Below are positions 11,301-26,300 of a stretch of DNA of 64,000 nucleotides, piece by piece. The DNA is from Loripinus fragilis (lineage: Eukaryota > Mollusca > Bivalvia > Lucinida > Lucinidae). The stretch spans positions 73,129,601 to 73,193,600 of the forward strand of contig OZ026522.1 in NCBI GenBank assembly GCA_964019695.1. Reading direction: 5' to 3'. A model generated the notes under the pieces. That model saw only the letters and a list, made by a program, of their open reading frames with translations. It was not told where the DNA came from and ran no database searches. Both the position numbers and the translations under genes were made by a program. The first letter of the stretch is position 1. Each line of letters starts with the position of its first letter.

Positions 11301-14300
11301 TTGTTGCATTGAAATGATTAAAAACGTCTACAGAAACACTAAAATGAAAATTTGATTCAATATGGACTTCAATTTTACATGAAATTGACGTCGTTTGACG
11401 TCAATGTGCTGGAAAACACATTGCGTACAAAAAACAATTCTGGGAATTCGCTTGTGCCTTGCGACTGAAATCAGATCTTAGCATAAATGTATGTTCCTGG
11501 TTTAGCTTTTTGAAACAAGTTAGCTCTCTGATAGTTGGGGCGTTCAGCTGCTACAGCGTGTTAACTACGTTACCCAACATTTTTAAACAAAATAAATGTA
11601 ATCAAGGTTGTTAAGGTAATACTTGAACTGTTTAAATTGGAAAAACATTCACGTATCATACAAGAACATTTTATTCCTTACATATTTTTATGTTTGTAAA
11701 AGTTTCATGGGCCCATTGTAATATTATTTATGTTACATTTTAAGCTACTCCATTTAAAATCACTGAAATTCTGTTAAATAATTTTTTTTTATAAGCTTCC
11801 CAGTTAACTTTCAGGTTTTAAATACACCTTCCAAAAGACAAATAATGGACCATTATATAGCTGCAAACAGCTTGTTTGTATCACAAATTCTTTAAGAGTA
11901 ATAAACTGTTAAATGTGATGGCCCTGAACAAAAAGTTCATTCTTAAATTCAGCATGAAATTAAATTGGAAAATCGTTAAACACCAAATATGAACATTCTG
12001 TTGATAAGCAAGAGTGAGAAGCCATGCTTAACTTTGTTTTCGGTGTAAAATATTAGTTTTGTTTTTGTTTGTACGGCATCATGTAATGTATATTACAACT
12101 TTCAAGTCCGCATATTTATTGCTTTATTCCGTATATTTTACATCATAGGATACTTTATTTCATCCCAAAACTGGCCGTGCTTGTTAAATAGACATCAAAC
12201 TACCAGTCTGTCTGAAAAAAGGATTTACCAGTTTGCATTTAAATTCCTACTAATTATCAATGCACATTAACATTTGCAAAATAGTATATATTTGAACTTT
12301 TTACATCTACAAAGAAATGATTTGCCGAAAATTATAGAATTTAAAATTCATTAACAAAGGAAATAATAGCACTCAAATAAAAGCACTTAGAAGGATACAA
12401 TTCAATTTTGTTAAAATAACATAAAAGTACTGTGCAAAATATATTAAATTGCCATTTGTTTATCAAAAATGTTAACAAAGACGATATATAATTGAGCCAG
12501 AAACGCTAATTTATTATGTTGAGTTCAGAGATTTGTAATAATTTTCTGAAGAATTCTAAGTTTAATTGAGCTACTTCTATTCAGTTATTTAAAGTGTCTG
12601 TAATTAGTTATTGTTTACGGTGACTGTCTCGAAATCAATTTGTATCCTGACTTTTAGCTGTGTATGCATATGGTAACGCATTACAGAAGCTTTGAAATTA
12701 ATTTTAGTTTATATACAGTATAGCTTTCGTTGTGCAATCAACAAAATTGTCCATCACATGAAGTAAGTACCTTGGATCACTTGCTCAACCAATAATATCT
12801 AAAGAACTGCTTTATTGTTGAGACACATGCATTTCCCTGGAAATAGAGAAAGTTGGTAATAGTGGTGAGTTTTACTTAAAGGCCACATTAGATATGGTCA
12901 TATACAAGGAAATAGGTCAGCTGTTTCTATGATACCAATTTAAATAAAGACTTTTCAGCTAAAATTGTATCTGGCCAAATTTTAACAGGTGACATTTAAG
13001 TTATTGTAAAGTAGATTTTACTATGGTTTTTAGAATGCAGGATAGAAATGTGAAATATTAAAAAAAATGTAGTCAAGAGATTAGATCTGATTTAGTTTAA
13101 GCAATAAATGTTTATATACCTGATGGTAATTTCCACTAAACAGAACATTGGCAAAATAGTACAGGAACCTCGCAAACATGATAAATGTTATCATTAATAC
13201 CAATGTTTTACATGTAAATGTGTACTTAAGATTAGAATGAGTTGTTAACTTGCCAGGACATAGATTCAAAAGGAGCATACACAATGCTAACTGTTCAGCA
13301 TTAAGATGGCTCTCTTCTCAATATCAACATTGGCACCAATGATAGTCGCACATGTAAATTATAAAAATGTGCATGAACGAATGCATATCTAATTTGCCAT
13401 GTATATTTTTATTCAGTTATGTTATAAAGAAATCCTTTCATTTAAATGTACAGGATATCATTATAAATCTCAGGGGTTTATTTAGCAGTCTCTCACTGTC
13501 AAAAGTGTAATATGTGTGTATGGTATAGTTTACGAAATGTTGAATGCTATATTTCACATATGTTCCATGACAGTAGCGCAAGTATAAATCACGTTGCTTT
13601 TAGATAAAAAATATTTTTAGACTCTTTTACTGTAATTCATAAATAAATATTTGGACTAGCAAATGCATTTTCAATGCAGAGGGGCTAGCGTTCTAAAATT
13701 TGGCCATCAACCTCTATAATACTTTGTGTATACGAGCAGCGAAGGCTCTAGCAAGTCTACCTACACATATGCACAGGCTCACTTGAGCCTGCATTGTGCA
13801 ACACTGCAACAAGTACCAAAATCAAATGGGCTTATTCTTCTGATCTGTTCTTTCGTTACTAGTAAATTTTTTTGTTTGATTTGAACTATGCAAAGATTAT
13901 TATAGTATCAACAATAATGTTCACATTTGACATGCTAAATATCAATTTGATATTATCTGCAACCAAATTCCACTGTAAGACTAATGGGTCTAATTGATAG
14001 AATAATGCAAAACAAATGATTTATTAAAAGCAATCCTTTGTTGTGAGTCAGCTATTTTAGCATTAGCTACAATATACATTAATACTAACAATGCCTGGTG
14101 GCTTTTCTAAGTGGTTAACATATGTTTTTCTAATGTATAACTAAAATGAACCATTAGAGCAAATTATGTTCTGTTTGAATGCTTCACAATAGTTTTGAAC
14201 AAGACAGATCAGATGATGCAATATGTCCTTAAACTTATCTTGTTATGCATTTTTTTAATATCTTAAATGGTATTCTTTTGTCACCAAACTGGACATCGTT

Positions 14301-17300
14301 CTAATATAAAGCAGTTTTAACCATAAGGATAGGCTTGGCGTGTGTCATACCTTTGTGCAAAAATTGTTAAGTTTTTAAATCATTTCAGTTTATTTTTCAA
14401 AAAACAAGGATAAAGGACTGTTTTAAATTCTCAGTTCCAGATTTTGATATATGCTTGATTAGACCTACAATTAGCTTGGTATTTGCAAAATAGGATTTGA
14501 AACTATAATATAGGGTAACGTAGTTAACATGTCTGTCTAAATATAGACCCAGAGAGCTAACGTATGTCATTTGCATCTTATATAGTATAAAATTCAAAAA
14601 ATCATAGTGAACAATATTTTCCCTGCTGTGAGGAGAGGAGGGTCTAGCTATTTGAGCTTTCACTATCACAGAATTTTCATTTTGGTACTGACGTCACTTT
14701 TCCATGTACATACATCATTTTTAAGTCAATGTAACCTCCTTAAAATCGAGAGTCAGGGTCTATGCTCCAAATTCAACATGGCGCCAGTAAAAGTACCACA
14801 AATGATCAATCAGTTCATGTTTATGCTTGCTGGAATTCATAACACTCCACTTTCAAGCCTTAAACAAGCTAAAATAAGTACGTCACGTTTTGACGTCACC
14901 GTGACGTTAAAACGCCAAAGAAAAATTGTAAACATCTTTTTTCTTAAACAGAATAGATTTTTCTACAAGAAAATTATGTTTGACACTTTTACCAAAAAAT
15001 ACACACGGAATTACACAGCGGCCTACACTAAAAAGTGATCTCTAGGGCAATAAAAAATCATAATTTATAAATTATTACCTGTGAACCCCTAAAAACAAAA
15101 CAATCAATTCCATACTTATTGTATCATCATGGGAAAATTAATCAGAACGAAACTGGTAAATCATGTATAAATAGCTATCTAGAGTGGTAAAATGTCTAAG
15201 TTTGGTCTGTGTCATCCTCTGCTTCCATAATTAATATATTTGCATAGGGCCAGTTAAGCAAAAAATTTAAGTATAAAATTGTGATTATTTTCTTACCCAT
15301 CAGTTTAAACATATGTTTAGGGTGCTCAAAACAACCGTCTCACCGAGACGGTTCTTTTGAGTACCCACAACATATGTTTTAGTTGAGAAATAAGAAACAT
15401 AATTTTCTGGGGGCCTGTATCTGGGGGCCTGTATCTGAGAAGCAGATGATATGTGTACGTGTCTGAGCCTTTCACTGCTTGCTGATGCAATAAACACCAC
15501 AATCTCACAGTTCTTTTTCACCCATTTTGACGACTGATTATGTTCCCATAATCATGTTCCCAATGGCAAAAAGTATGTGTTTTTTTTCAATTTAAAGGAG
15601 AAAATTCCCAATTTATGGAACAAAAAAATTATCACCATTTTATGACATCTTATCTGCAATGTGCCACAGCAAATTGTATTTTTGCATTCCAAAAGTTGAA
15701 ATGTGCTTATTAGTGAACCAAATAGTTGATTTTTTGTTTTATTTGATTATGCTGTATGGTTGGAGTTTTACCCAATTTAGTACAAAACAAGCAATTCCAA
15801 ATAGGGCTTATCCGGCAGTGCTGTTTACACAGGTATCAGCTACTACACACAGCTGCATTGGGTACAAGCTTTCAGTGAACCTCATAGTTTTTCCATGGCA
15901 TTAATCTGAATTCCTTTGTTTATTTCAATATTTAAACACATCTTTAACCTTTATACACTAATGGATTCTTCCTTCTGGTATGATACAATAAACTTGGGAT
16001 GGTCAAGTGTATATATTGAGGGGTTACAGGTTATAATTTCAAAAAAAAAAATGTATTTATTTCTCTGTAATGCATTTTGATCTTAGCAAACAGTGTAGAC
16101 CCTGATGAAATGCCGCACCATACAGCATTTCATCTGGATCTTCACTGTTTGCTAAAGTAAGCATTTACATGTAGTATTCATTAATAGGGTTAAATGTAAT
16201 AAACTAGGCAATAATCACCGTAGAGGTTCATACATATGTACATTGTACGCCCTGCAATCCTAACAATTTTAGAAAGATAGAACTTCATTTTCAGTGACAA
16301 AAAGAATTTTGATCTTGTTAATTCTGTGGAAATTATATAAAGTTAAGTATTAAGGTAGACCCTGATGGTTATATTATAAGAAGACACATGCGCGGATCAA
16401 GAAAGTTTTTTCAGAGGGGGTCCAACTTTTTTTTTAGTTGATGAGGGCAGAGAGGATCCAAATACCACTATAAGCGAGCCATCATCGGCCCGCCAGCGAA
16501 ACGCCATTTATGGTGGCCCTACATTGAATGCTGGCTTGGTAGCTTTGTGGTTTTACAGTGGATCCGGAGCAGTAATGTTAAGAATCCCTATAATTTTGTG
16601 ATACAGGGGGGGGGTCCGAATCCCCTGTCCCCCTACCCTCTGGATCCGCACATGAGACCGAAATGAATTAATTTCTGAAGGATAAATTACATCTTCCAAA
16701 CTAGGCACTTATGCGACTTTTATGGTTTTGTCGTGCAAATATATAAGCGACAAACATTATATTCTAAAATTTGAAATCCAATATTTTTATAAATCTTTGC
16801 CTACTGAACAATGTTGCATGCTTATTTTGGTTGTCTTTTTATTTTTTTTATTTATTTTCAAATTCGACTTTTTCGAAAATTTCTTTCAGAAATATCATCA
16901 GAGTGTCAACATTTTGAATCCAGATCAGGCCTGAAGTTTTGTCTAACCTGATCTGGGTCCAAACTGTTTGCAAAGGTTATTAGCAGGCAAAGAGTTAATA
17001 ATTATAATAATGTTTGTTTGCAAAGGTTATTAGCAGGCAAAGAGTTAATAATTATAATAATGTTAACCCTTTGCACACTAGAAAATCCTAAATGCGTACT
17101 TTGGCAAACAGTAAATGCCGCATTAAATACGGTATTTCACCAGGGTCTACACTATTTGCTAAGATAAAAACAATCTTCAGAGAAATAATACAAAGTTATA
17201 TTAGAAATTATAACCTGTTACCCCTCCAATATACAATGAATCATCCCAGGTTTGCTGTATCAAACCAGATTTTTTGCATATTAAACAACCGTTAAGGGTA

Positions 17301-20300
17301 ATTTTCGGAGTAATTTATTTTAAAAATTTAACAAAATAAAGATAGAGTGTTTTAATTTTTGAACATACAGGATGTATGTAGGATGGCCTTTCTTTTGAGT
17401 TGATAATGAGGCTTTAATCCAGGATCTATACTGCTTAAAGATTCACCCAAGCCTTTGAAAATCTCCACCTTGTGCGGGTATTGACCAAAGCAACTGTCAC
17501 TATTACATTATATTACCCAAAGAGTATTGTACTTTTTAATATTATTTAACAAATATGCCCACAATAAACTCTCTAAATTGATTTAAATGAGATAACAGTA
17601 AAAGAATTTGACCTATTCTCCTAGTGTAAAGCAATAGAAATACAGCAGCAGCTGGGAGAACTTGTACCCTACAGTTAATCTCTACACACAGCATATAGAC
17701 TGCCGGAGTAGCCCTATTCTGTGGGTCAGGTCATGTTCCAAAAATGGGAAGAAAAAATCCTGAATCTAGTGTGGTGATCTATATAAATTAGATTCACTAC
17801 CATATGAGCCACTCCATGTGATTTCCAACAATGTGGTATTTTGACAAGTGTAGACTCAGACAAGCCTGTGCAGCCTCATGTTAAGATCGGAAACTCATAA
17901 GGATGTTCGGTCAGTAGCTTAACAGTCATAAAATATTTAAGCGACTAGCAAAGGCTCTGATCAGTCTGCGCATATGCGCAGGCTGGTCTGAGCCTTTGCT
18001 GGTTGCACATACCACAAAGTTGGAAATTTCATGTCACGGCTCGTATGGTATCTTTAACATGCTCGGACATTATAAACATTCTAGAGGTAACTTGAAAAAA
18101 TATTGCTTAGATTTTTTCATAACTTCTTAGAAATGCACAATTAAGTAGTCACAAAGATTACTTACAAAAGAAAAAAATATAAGCCCTACTCTTTGTATAA
18201 ACTGGATAAAAGACCCAATATGCCTGCATAAGCTTTCACGAATTATTTAATTCTAGCCAAAATTGTAAATAGGCTTGAGCAAAAATGTAGGTCCAGATGA
18301 GACTGCTTCTGACCAGGGTTTGCACTATTTGCTATCCCACAATTTTCTTTTACCCATGACAACACAATGTAATATGTCATGGATATGATTGATTGTTTGT
18401 TTGTTTGTTTGCTTTACATCCCAAGTCAACAGCTATGGTCATTGCGGGACAGTCAGTTCACCTAACCACACACTTTTTCCTGGGCAGGCTTGGGCAAGCG
18501 GTTAACCAGTAATTTGTGCACATACTTTCGCTTGTAACTGACAACAACCCTTCTTGAATGAATCAGCGGAAAGGAGGAGAATGACCGTAGAAATTATTTC
18601 ATGATCAATCTCCACGAAAGTATGGGACCGGGCCGGGATCGAACTCGCGACCCCTGGATCTGCAGTCAGACACGCATCTGTAGCCAGACACGTTACCGAC
18701 TGCGCTACGCGGCCCGTTGGATTTGATTGAGTTTTGGCATATGTATTGTGGAAAGTTATAGTGTTCCATAATTTAGGTTAAATATATTTTTTTTACAATT
18801 TAAAGCTTTTTAAAACTCTTCTCCAAAATGACAATTTTTGTCAATGCAATCAGTTAGGATCCAGATCTGGCGCCACAAAGTATTTGAATCTACACTGTTT
18901 TTCATTAACCCATTGTACACTTGAAACCCTTCTGCAAACAGTGCAGACCATGATGAAATGCAGCATAATGCTGCATTCCATCAGGGTCTGCACTGTTTGC
19001 TAATATTAAAACAACCATCAGGGACAGCTATACACTGTAATTCATTCAAAAAATTCCTAGCTTTGACTCCCTAAAAGTGCAAAATATAAATTGCATCTGT
19101 TTGTATATGAAAATCCATGGGAATAAAAAGGATTTAGCATAATTGAGCCGTGACATGAGATTTCAAACAATGCGATATTTGTAACCAACAAGGCAAATTT
19201 GACGAATTTATATCCCCTGACGATTATTTGAGAGAAACATGTAAATCACAAAACATAAATCTCATTTATCTAACCCTTAGTTCACCTACAGTATCATTCA
19301 GATCATAACAAACACCTGTCAAGTATGTTTTAGTGCTTAGTTCAATAAAAACTATACTTACATCTGCACCATTTCAATATCTGACCTTTAAACCCAACCT
19401 CAGAGGTCAAGATTGTGTGTAATTTCAAAGTGTTACTTTGCATGTAGGTCTACACTTCTTCCACTTTACTTTGATATGCAACATGACCACTTTTAGAAAG
19501 AAAAGAACAAAAATGACCCTTTGACCCCAGCCCAGGGGTCGTTGGTGTGTGTAATGACAGCATGCTTGCTTTCATGGTGCTCTGTGCTCAATTCCCTTTA
19601 ATTTGATATGCAACATGACTACTTTCAGTAAAAGATATAGTTTGACCTTTTGACCCCACCCCTTGGGTCAAGGGTGTGTCTGTGGGCAAAATATTTGCTA
19701 CCATGTTGCTGCCAGCGTCGTCAGCTTTAATTTGATATGCAACATGACTACTTTCAGAAAAATATATAGTTTGACCTTTTGACCCCACCCCCTGGGTCAA
19801 GGTGTGTCTGTGGGCAAAATATTTGCTACCATGTTGCTGCCAGCATTGTCAACTTTAATTTGATATGCAACATGACCATATTCTGAAAAAGTTTAACTTT
19901 GGCCTCGGCCCCACCCCCGAAGTCCACCCAAGGGGCTCGGAATCAGGCCTTCAAACTGAAATCTCGTTTGATCTGTTTCATATCTATTGCTGCTCTGCCT
20001 GCATGCAAAATTTCAGCAAAAAATATTAATAATTGCCTTAGTTATTGCGAAATTTAAATATTTGACCTTTGACCCCTTAGGTGGGGTCAAAGGTTAGGTG
20101 GGGTCAAAGGGGGTGGGGTAAAACTTTGACACTGCCATTCTTATCTACAGGCACTTGGCAATCATGGTCTATAGCAAGAAGTTGTTAAATATAATAGCTT
20201 TGATAAAATGTGAAGATCATCACACGAAAAAGCTAATATAGGTTTTGCCTTATAATTGCCAATACTTAAACAAAGGCAATAACTCAAGTGTTAAGGGGTC

Positions 20301-23300
20301 GATTTTGTCCAAAATTATAGGATGTCAAGAGTCCATGGTACTTATCATTTGTCCCAAGAATGAATTAAATGTGACCAATAGGTACTGAGATATGGTTCCG
20401 GACAGACAAAAAGTGCGGACATACGGACAGACGGAATAGACGGGCGCCGCCAAAACTATATCCCTCCAACTTAGTTGGGGGATAACAAAGCCTCAAAGCA
20501 GCCTGCGCATATGCACAGTCTGATCAGAGCCAATGCTAGTCGCTTGAATATTCCATGACTGTTAAGCTACTGACTGAATACCATTTGGTGTTTCTAAGCT
20601 TTAATGGGGGCTGTACAGGCTCTTCTGAGTCCACACTTGTCGAAATGCCACATTGTTTGAAATCACATGTTGTGGCTCATGATGTGATCCCATTGTAGGT
20701 ACTGGAGTTATTTTACTGAACTTGCTGAAATTAAGGATTATATTGTCAATACTCAACTGCCTAAATCGTGGCTTACCCCTGACAACAATACCTCAACCCA
20801 ATCGGGAAAGTCTGGCACAATTCAAGAATCGAATCAAGCCTCGGGTGTTCATAAGGCCCATTACGCATATTACTATGTAGGAAAAAGCTCCATTTGTTAG
20901 CTGAAACTGGCATAAGGAAAATTAGTTCTGTAGCATTAGGGTTAGGCTCTATCAAAATCCATTTTTCTGAATACCCGAAAAGTTTAATCAGCAGAATAAT
21001 GGAAGTTTATGCATTTTTCATTAAAATATCGCTATGGTGATATTTTATTGAAAAAACATAAACTTCATTTATAACCGTTTGTTTTGCTGCAATCACACTT
21101 GTTATTGTGTTGGCATGGTTTCTGTGATGTCAGCGTCACCTTATGTAATGTCAGCTTCACATTATAAAAGTAGATCCTCGATGTACAGCCGAGGTCCGAT
21201 TCTATGGGATTCCACAGAATTGGCCGAGGCAGTTCCTATTGTACCTCAACCTACCTGATAACAACCAACTATGTTCAAGGTGAAAAGATGGGGATTTACA
21301 GCAATAAAATCTCCAAAGAATTCCTGCAATGAGAGAAGAAAAACTTAGTCCTAGCATTGTGAGATGTCAAGACTACAAAATTGCAGCCTCCTTTTAAGCT
21401 AAGAAACTCCAAATAATGTTCAGTCAGTAGCTTAACACTCATAGAATATTCAAGCGACTAGCAAAGGCTCTGGTCAGACTGCACATATGCGCAGGCTGAT
21501 CTGAGGCTTTGCTGGTCGCACATACCACATTGTTGGAAATTTCATGCACTGGCTCAAAATACTAGTTATCTGCCAAAAAGGCACAGACATACAGTAGGGA
21601 GCACAGTGGCTGAGTGGTAGAGTGCTTGAGTCAAGACCGAGGGGCCACAGGTTTGAGCCTCACCGGCGTCACTGCATTGTGTCCTTGAGCAAGAACATTA
21701 ATCCTAGCTTAGTACTGGTTCAACCCAGGAAGACCCCTTCTTTTATAACTGAAAGATTGTTGATGGGACATAAAGAATCAAATCAAACAAACAAACAGTG
21801 CAGACCCAGACAAAACTGCTTCTGAAGAAACCGTATGATTGGGGTCTTCCCCATAGCTTGTTAATTCAAGCCCTGATAACCCAAATTTTGTTTGAGAAAA
21901 GAAAGAGAAAAGGGTTTGACAATTGATACGCGACATGAGATTTCCAACAATATGGTATGTGCAACCAGCAAAGGCTCAGACCAGCCTGTGCATACGCGCA
22001 GTCTGATCAGAGCCTTTGCTAGTGGCTTGAAGATTCAATGAATATTAAGCTACTGGCCGAAGAGCGTTTGGAGTTTCTAAGCTTAAAATGAGGCTGAACA
22101 GGCTCGTCTGAGTCTGTTCATATCAAAATGCCACATTGTTGGAAATCACATGTCCCGGCTCATTTTAGAACATATAGTGAATTCCAAGAAATTAAATGGG
22201 CTAGCCCACGACAAAATGTTGGATATTGTATATGCTAAAAGTCTATTTTTTAGCATTTTACTTACAAGTGGTGACTTGTCTTCTACTAACCTTTGCAAAA
22301 AGTTTGGACCAGGATCAGCCTTTATTGCAACAATATGAACACAGATCAAATTGTTCCCATAGGAACAGACTGAAGTGGTCCAAACAGTTTGGGTCAATGA
22401 TAAAAGGAGTCTGAACTGCATTTGAATGTTTGTTTCTTTTGATGTATTATGCCACTGTCAAAAATATTTTAGCAGTGTTGGGACAATTTCCTGTCTTCCT
22501 AGATTGAACCAGTACTAAGCAGAAGATAAAATGTCTTCTTCCCTAAGGACACAACACAGTGCCTGTTGTGAGTCATGACCTAGAAACTCTTTCACCTAAA
22601 GTCTACGCCCATTGAGTCACAGCCCCGCTCATATGAATATATGCATAAGAGAAGTTTTAAGACAGGCCTTAAGTTTAGATTTAGTAACAGAAATTTTTTT
22701 TCTTATTTCTCAACCAAAACATATGTTGTGGGTACTCAAAAGAACCGTCTCAATGAGACGGTTCTTTTGAGCACCCAAAACATATGCTAAAAATTATGGG
22801 CAAGAAAATATTAACAATTTTACTCTAAAAAAAAATTGCTGGATAAGGGTAATTTTTGGACATACCTGTACTTCTCTGACAACTTCCTGGTCATCTGCTT
22901 CAGCCAGAGTCTTTACATCCTGTTTACTGATCACATTACTGAAATCTACAATCAATGATTAAAATTACAGTACAGCCCCTTCATAACACACCTTGTTATA
23001 ACATGGATTTGGATAGAACATGGCCATACCCATATTTTGTGGCTACCAATTTTTTTAAACGGAATTTTACAATTTAAAATTCCATTTTTAAATGGAATTA
23101 TACAAAAATTACCATGAAACGGTCAGATTCCTACAATTCATTTGAAAATTTATCCCTTTATAACACATATTTATAACACGGTCATGGTCCATTCTTATGG
23201 ACCTCAAACATAGGGTTATTAAGGGACTGTACTGTATGTAACAAGATAAAATCTGCTCATATGAGTATCAGCCCTGTGGAAATACTATGCCCGACTTAAA

Positions 23301-26300
23301 TGACCTGGTCCTGTTCTATTTGGGAAAAGTGAAAAAAATTCTATTTACTCAGTTACTTGTCCTGGAACAAGTATAGAAAAAGTTGATATAATTCTGATCT
23401 TACAAAACTATTTGGACAAAGAAATGCATTAATGGCATAAACATTTTTCAAATACCCCTATACCCTCTTTATCGTACATTGGGCTTTTGTTCTAATTTTG
23501 AGAGGGGCTGGGCCCTGGGTTGACAATAGGGCCAGTTTTTTTTGTTTTGTTTTTTGTTTTTTTGGGGGTGGGGGGTGGGGGGGCTTATATTCTGACTTTC
23601 AACTGATTGTGCTATGCACATTTGCTACCACAAAATTGATCTTCAGAGAAAAAACACAATATTTTCTGGAAATTATATTTTTGACCCCTAAGTATATACC
23701 ATGGAGCATCGTAACTTCATTGTTTGTAGTATTATGGATAATTTGATTGGTCTTACTCTGAAAAGGTAAAACAAGCAATTACATAACTGTCATCTTAACT
23801 TTTCTTGAGAGTCAGACCAATTTTGAGTTTGTTATTTTGGGGGAAAAATGAGGAATTTCCTGACAAAAATAAGCAAAAATTAGGAAGAGGTACATGTAAA
23901 AAAAAGTAGTAAAATAAAAGCATGTGTTTGAATCCGACATAAATCTCTACGTCAGTATGTTGTGGGACTGTGCCACTTATTTAAAAAGGTCCATATAAAT
24001 GTACTTGCAAGAAAAAAATCAATCTCCCTACCGACTTGGCTATATTCACATGCACTTATCTTATCAAGCCTTTAAGATTAAGAATTATGTAGTGCAATGG
24101 ACAATGATCGCTCACCTGGGAGCCAGCATAATGTTTGGAGACACCATAATTTATGATGCTCAAATGCAGGTAACTCTGAACTTGAAACAGTGATCAGGAA
24201 TATATTCTCAAAACACTCAAAATATTATGCCAGTTCTGGTTATCTGCAAGTATTAAAAAGATCTGAATAAAAATTTTCAGATGATCAAGGGCAGATAACT
24301 CCATAGTCAGTGATAAGATCTGACCAAAATTCAAACTCGTCCATGCTTTTATGTATGTCCTGGTTACCTACAGGAATGAAGAAGATCAAATGAAAAATGA
24401 ATGCGCTAGAATGGTCAAAACATTATAGAGCTATATTTTAGACACTCAAGGGCAGCTAACTCTATAGTTGCTGGTCAAGTGTGGCCGAGAATCAAACTCA
24501 TTAAAGCTTTTATAGTTGTCCTTGATACCTGCAAGAATGATGAAGATCCATAAAAAAAAAGCATAAGAGTGCTCACAACATTACTGACATTATAAGTATA
24601 TGGAGATTTTTTCAGACGCTAAAGGGCAGCTAACTCCATAGACGCATGTTCGATCTTGCTGAATTTCAAACTCATCCAAGCTTTTATAGCTGTCCTTGTT
24701 ACCTGCAAGAATAAATTAAATCCAATCAACAATGAAGGTGCTCGATTGCTCACAACATTATACATCCATTTTTCAAATGCTCAAGGGCAGCTAACTCAGG
24801 GATGGGATCTGGATGAATTTCAAACTCATTCAAGCCTTCATAGTTGTCCTTGCTACCTGCAGGAATGATGAAAATTCATCCAAAAAATAAATGAAATGAC
24901 TGCTCATTGCATTTCCCTCATTATAAGTCAATGGAGATTTTTTCAGACGTCAAGGGCAGCTAACTCCGTAAACCCGGTTAATATTTTGCCGAATTTTAAA
25001 CCCATCCAAGGTTTTATAGCTGTCCTTGTTACATGCACGAATGAATAAGATCCAATCAAAAATGAAGGTGCTAGAGTGCTCACATCATTATACATTCATT
25101 TTTCAAACGCTCAAGGGCAGCTAACTCAGTGATTTGGCAGAAATGCAAACTTATTGAAGCTTTATGGTTGTCCTTCTTACCTGCAAGAATGATGAAGATC
25201 CATTGAAAAATGAAAGCACTAGTCTAGAGTGCTCACAACATTTCTCCCATTATAAGTATATGGATATTTTTTCAGACATTCAAGGGTAGCTAACACTGCA
25301 GTCCCTGGTCCAATCTTGCCGAATTTCAAACCCATCCAAGCTTTTATTGCTGTCATTGTTACACTGCAAGGATAAAGAAGATCCAATGAAAAATGGAAGA
25401 GCTAGAGTGCTCACAAGATTTTCCCCATTGTAACCCTATGGGAGCTATCTGTTGCCATGGAAATCAGAGTTCTGATCCGATCTGGCCCAAAACCTAATGC
25501 AGCCAATCCCCCACCCCAATGATGCTTTAGACAAAATCTGATTATGATCGGCCAGCTGGTCTCGGAGATATTCATGTCTGAAAGTGTGAACGCACGGATG
25601 GAGGGACTAACTGACGGACGCATGGACGCCAGCTCGAGTCCCATCCTATTAGCTCACCGAAAGCCTTCGGCTCAGGTGAGGTAAAAACTTAACAGCTACT
25701 AGTATCAGAACAGTAAATCCCAAGTCAGATGGCTCCCTGTGGGGCAATCTGATCAGGGTTTGCACTATTTACCAAAAACAGTAGCAACATTGAGCCAAAA
25801 ACACTGTGGCAGGTTTTTTTGCAATGTAGCTAAATATAGCAAGAAGTGAATAAAGCTCACATACCCCCGGCGGTAGCCATCAGAGGTTGTTTTTTGTTTG
25901 ATTTGATTCTTTACGTCCCATCAACACTCTTTCAGTTAAACAGGGACGGGTCTTCCTGGGTTGAACCAGTACAAAGCTAGGATAAATGTGTCTTGCTCAA
26001 TGACCACAAGGCAGTGACGCCGGTGAGGCTCAAACCCACGGCCCCTTGGTCTCGAGTCAAGCACTCTACCACTGAGCCACTGCGGGGTGGTAACACTTTT
26101 AGAGAAAAGACAAAATTGTTAAAGATTTCATAATCCTAAATCAAGTAGTTTCTGAGAAAACTTTGATAAAAAATGTCCACATGTGTTATATAAGAGTGAC
26201 AGAAGGAAAAATTGAATATTTGAAAAAAGAAGGCAAAATGAGAATTAGCATCTTAACTTTCATTTACTCATTACACTTTGCCTACCTGAAAGTGTACACA

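Noticed and set aside
14607..15038. 143-codon plus frame
   Set aside because: It covers the right arm of the foldback, and the homologous left arm does not keep the frame.
20773..20955. 60-codon minus frame between VPS45 exons 4 and 5
   Set aside because: No similarity to VPS45, and the exons on either side join without it.
22866..22938. Exon 3 starting at TTTCAG seven bases further in
   Set aside because: That acceptor breaks phase with exon 2; ATTGTAG restores the split Tyr codon and YFSNVI.
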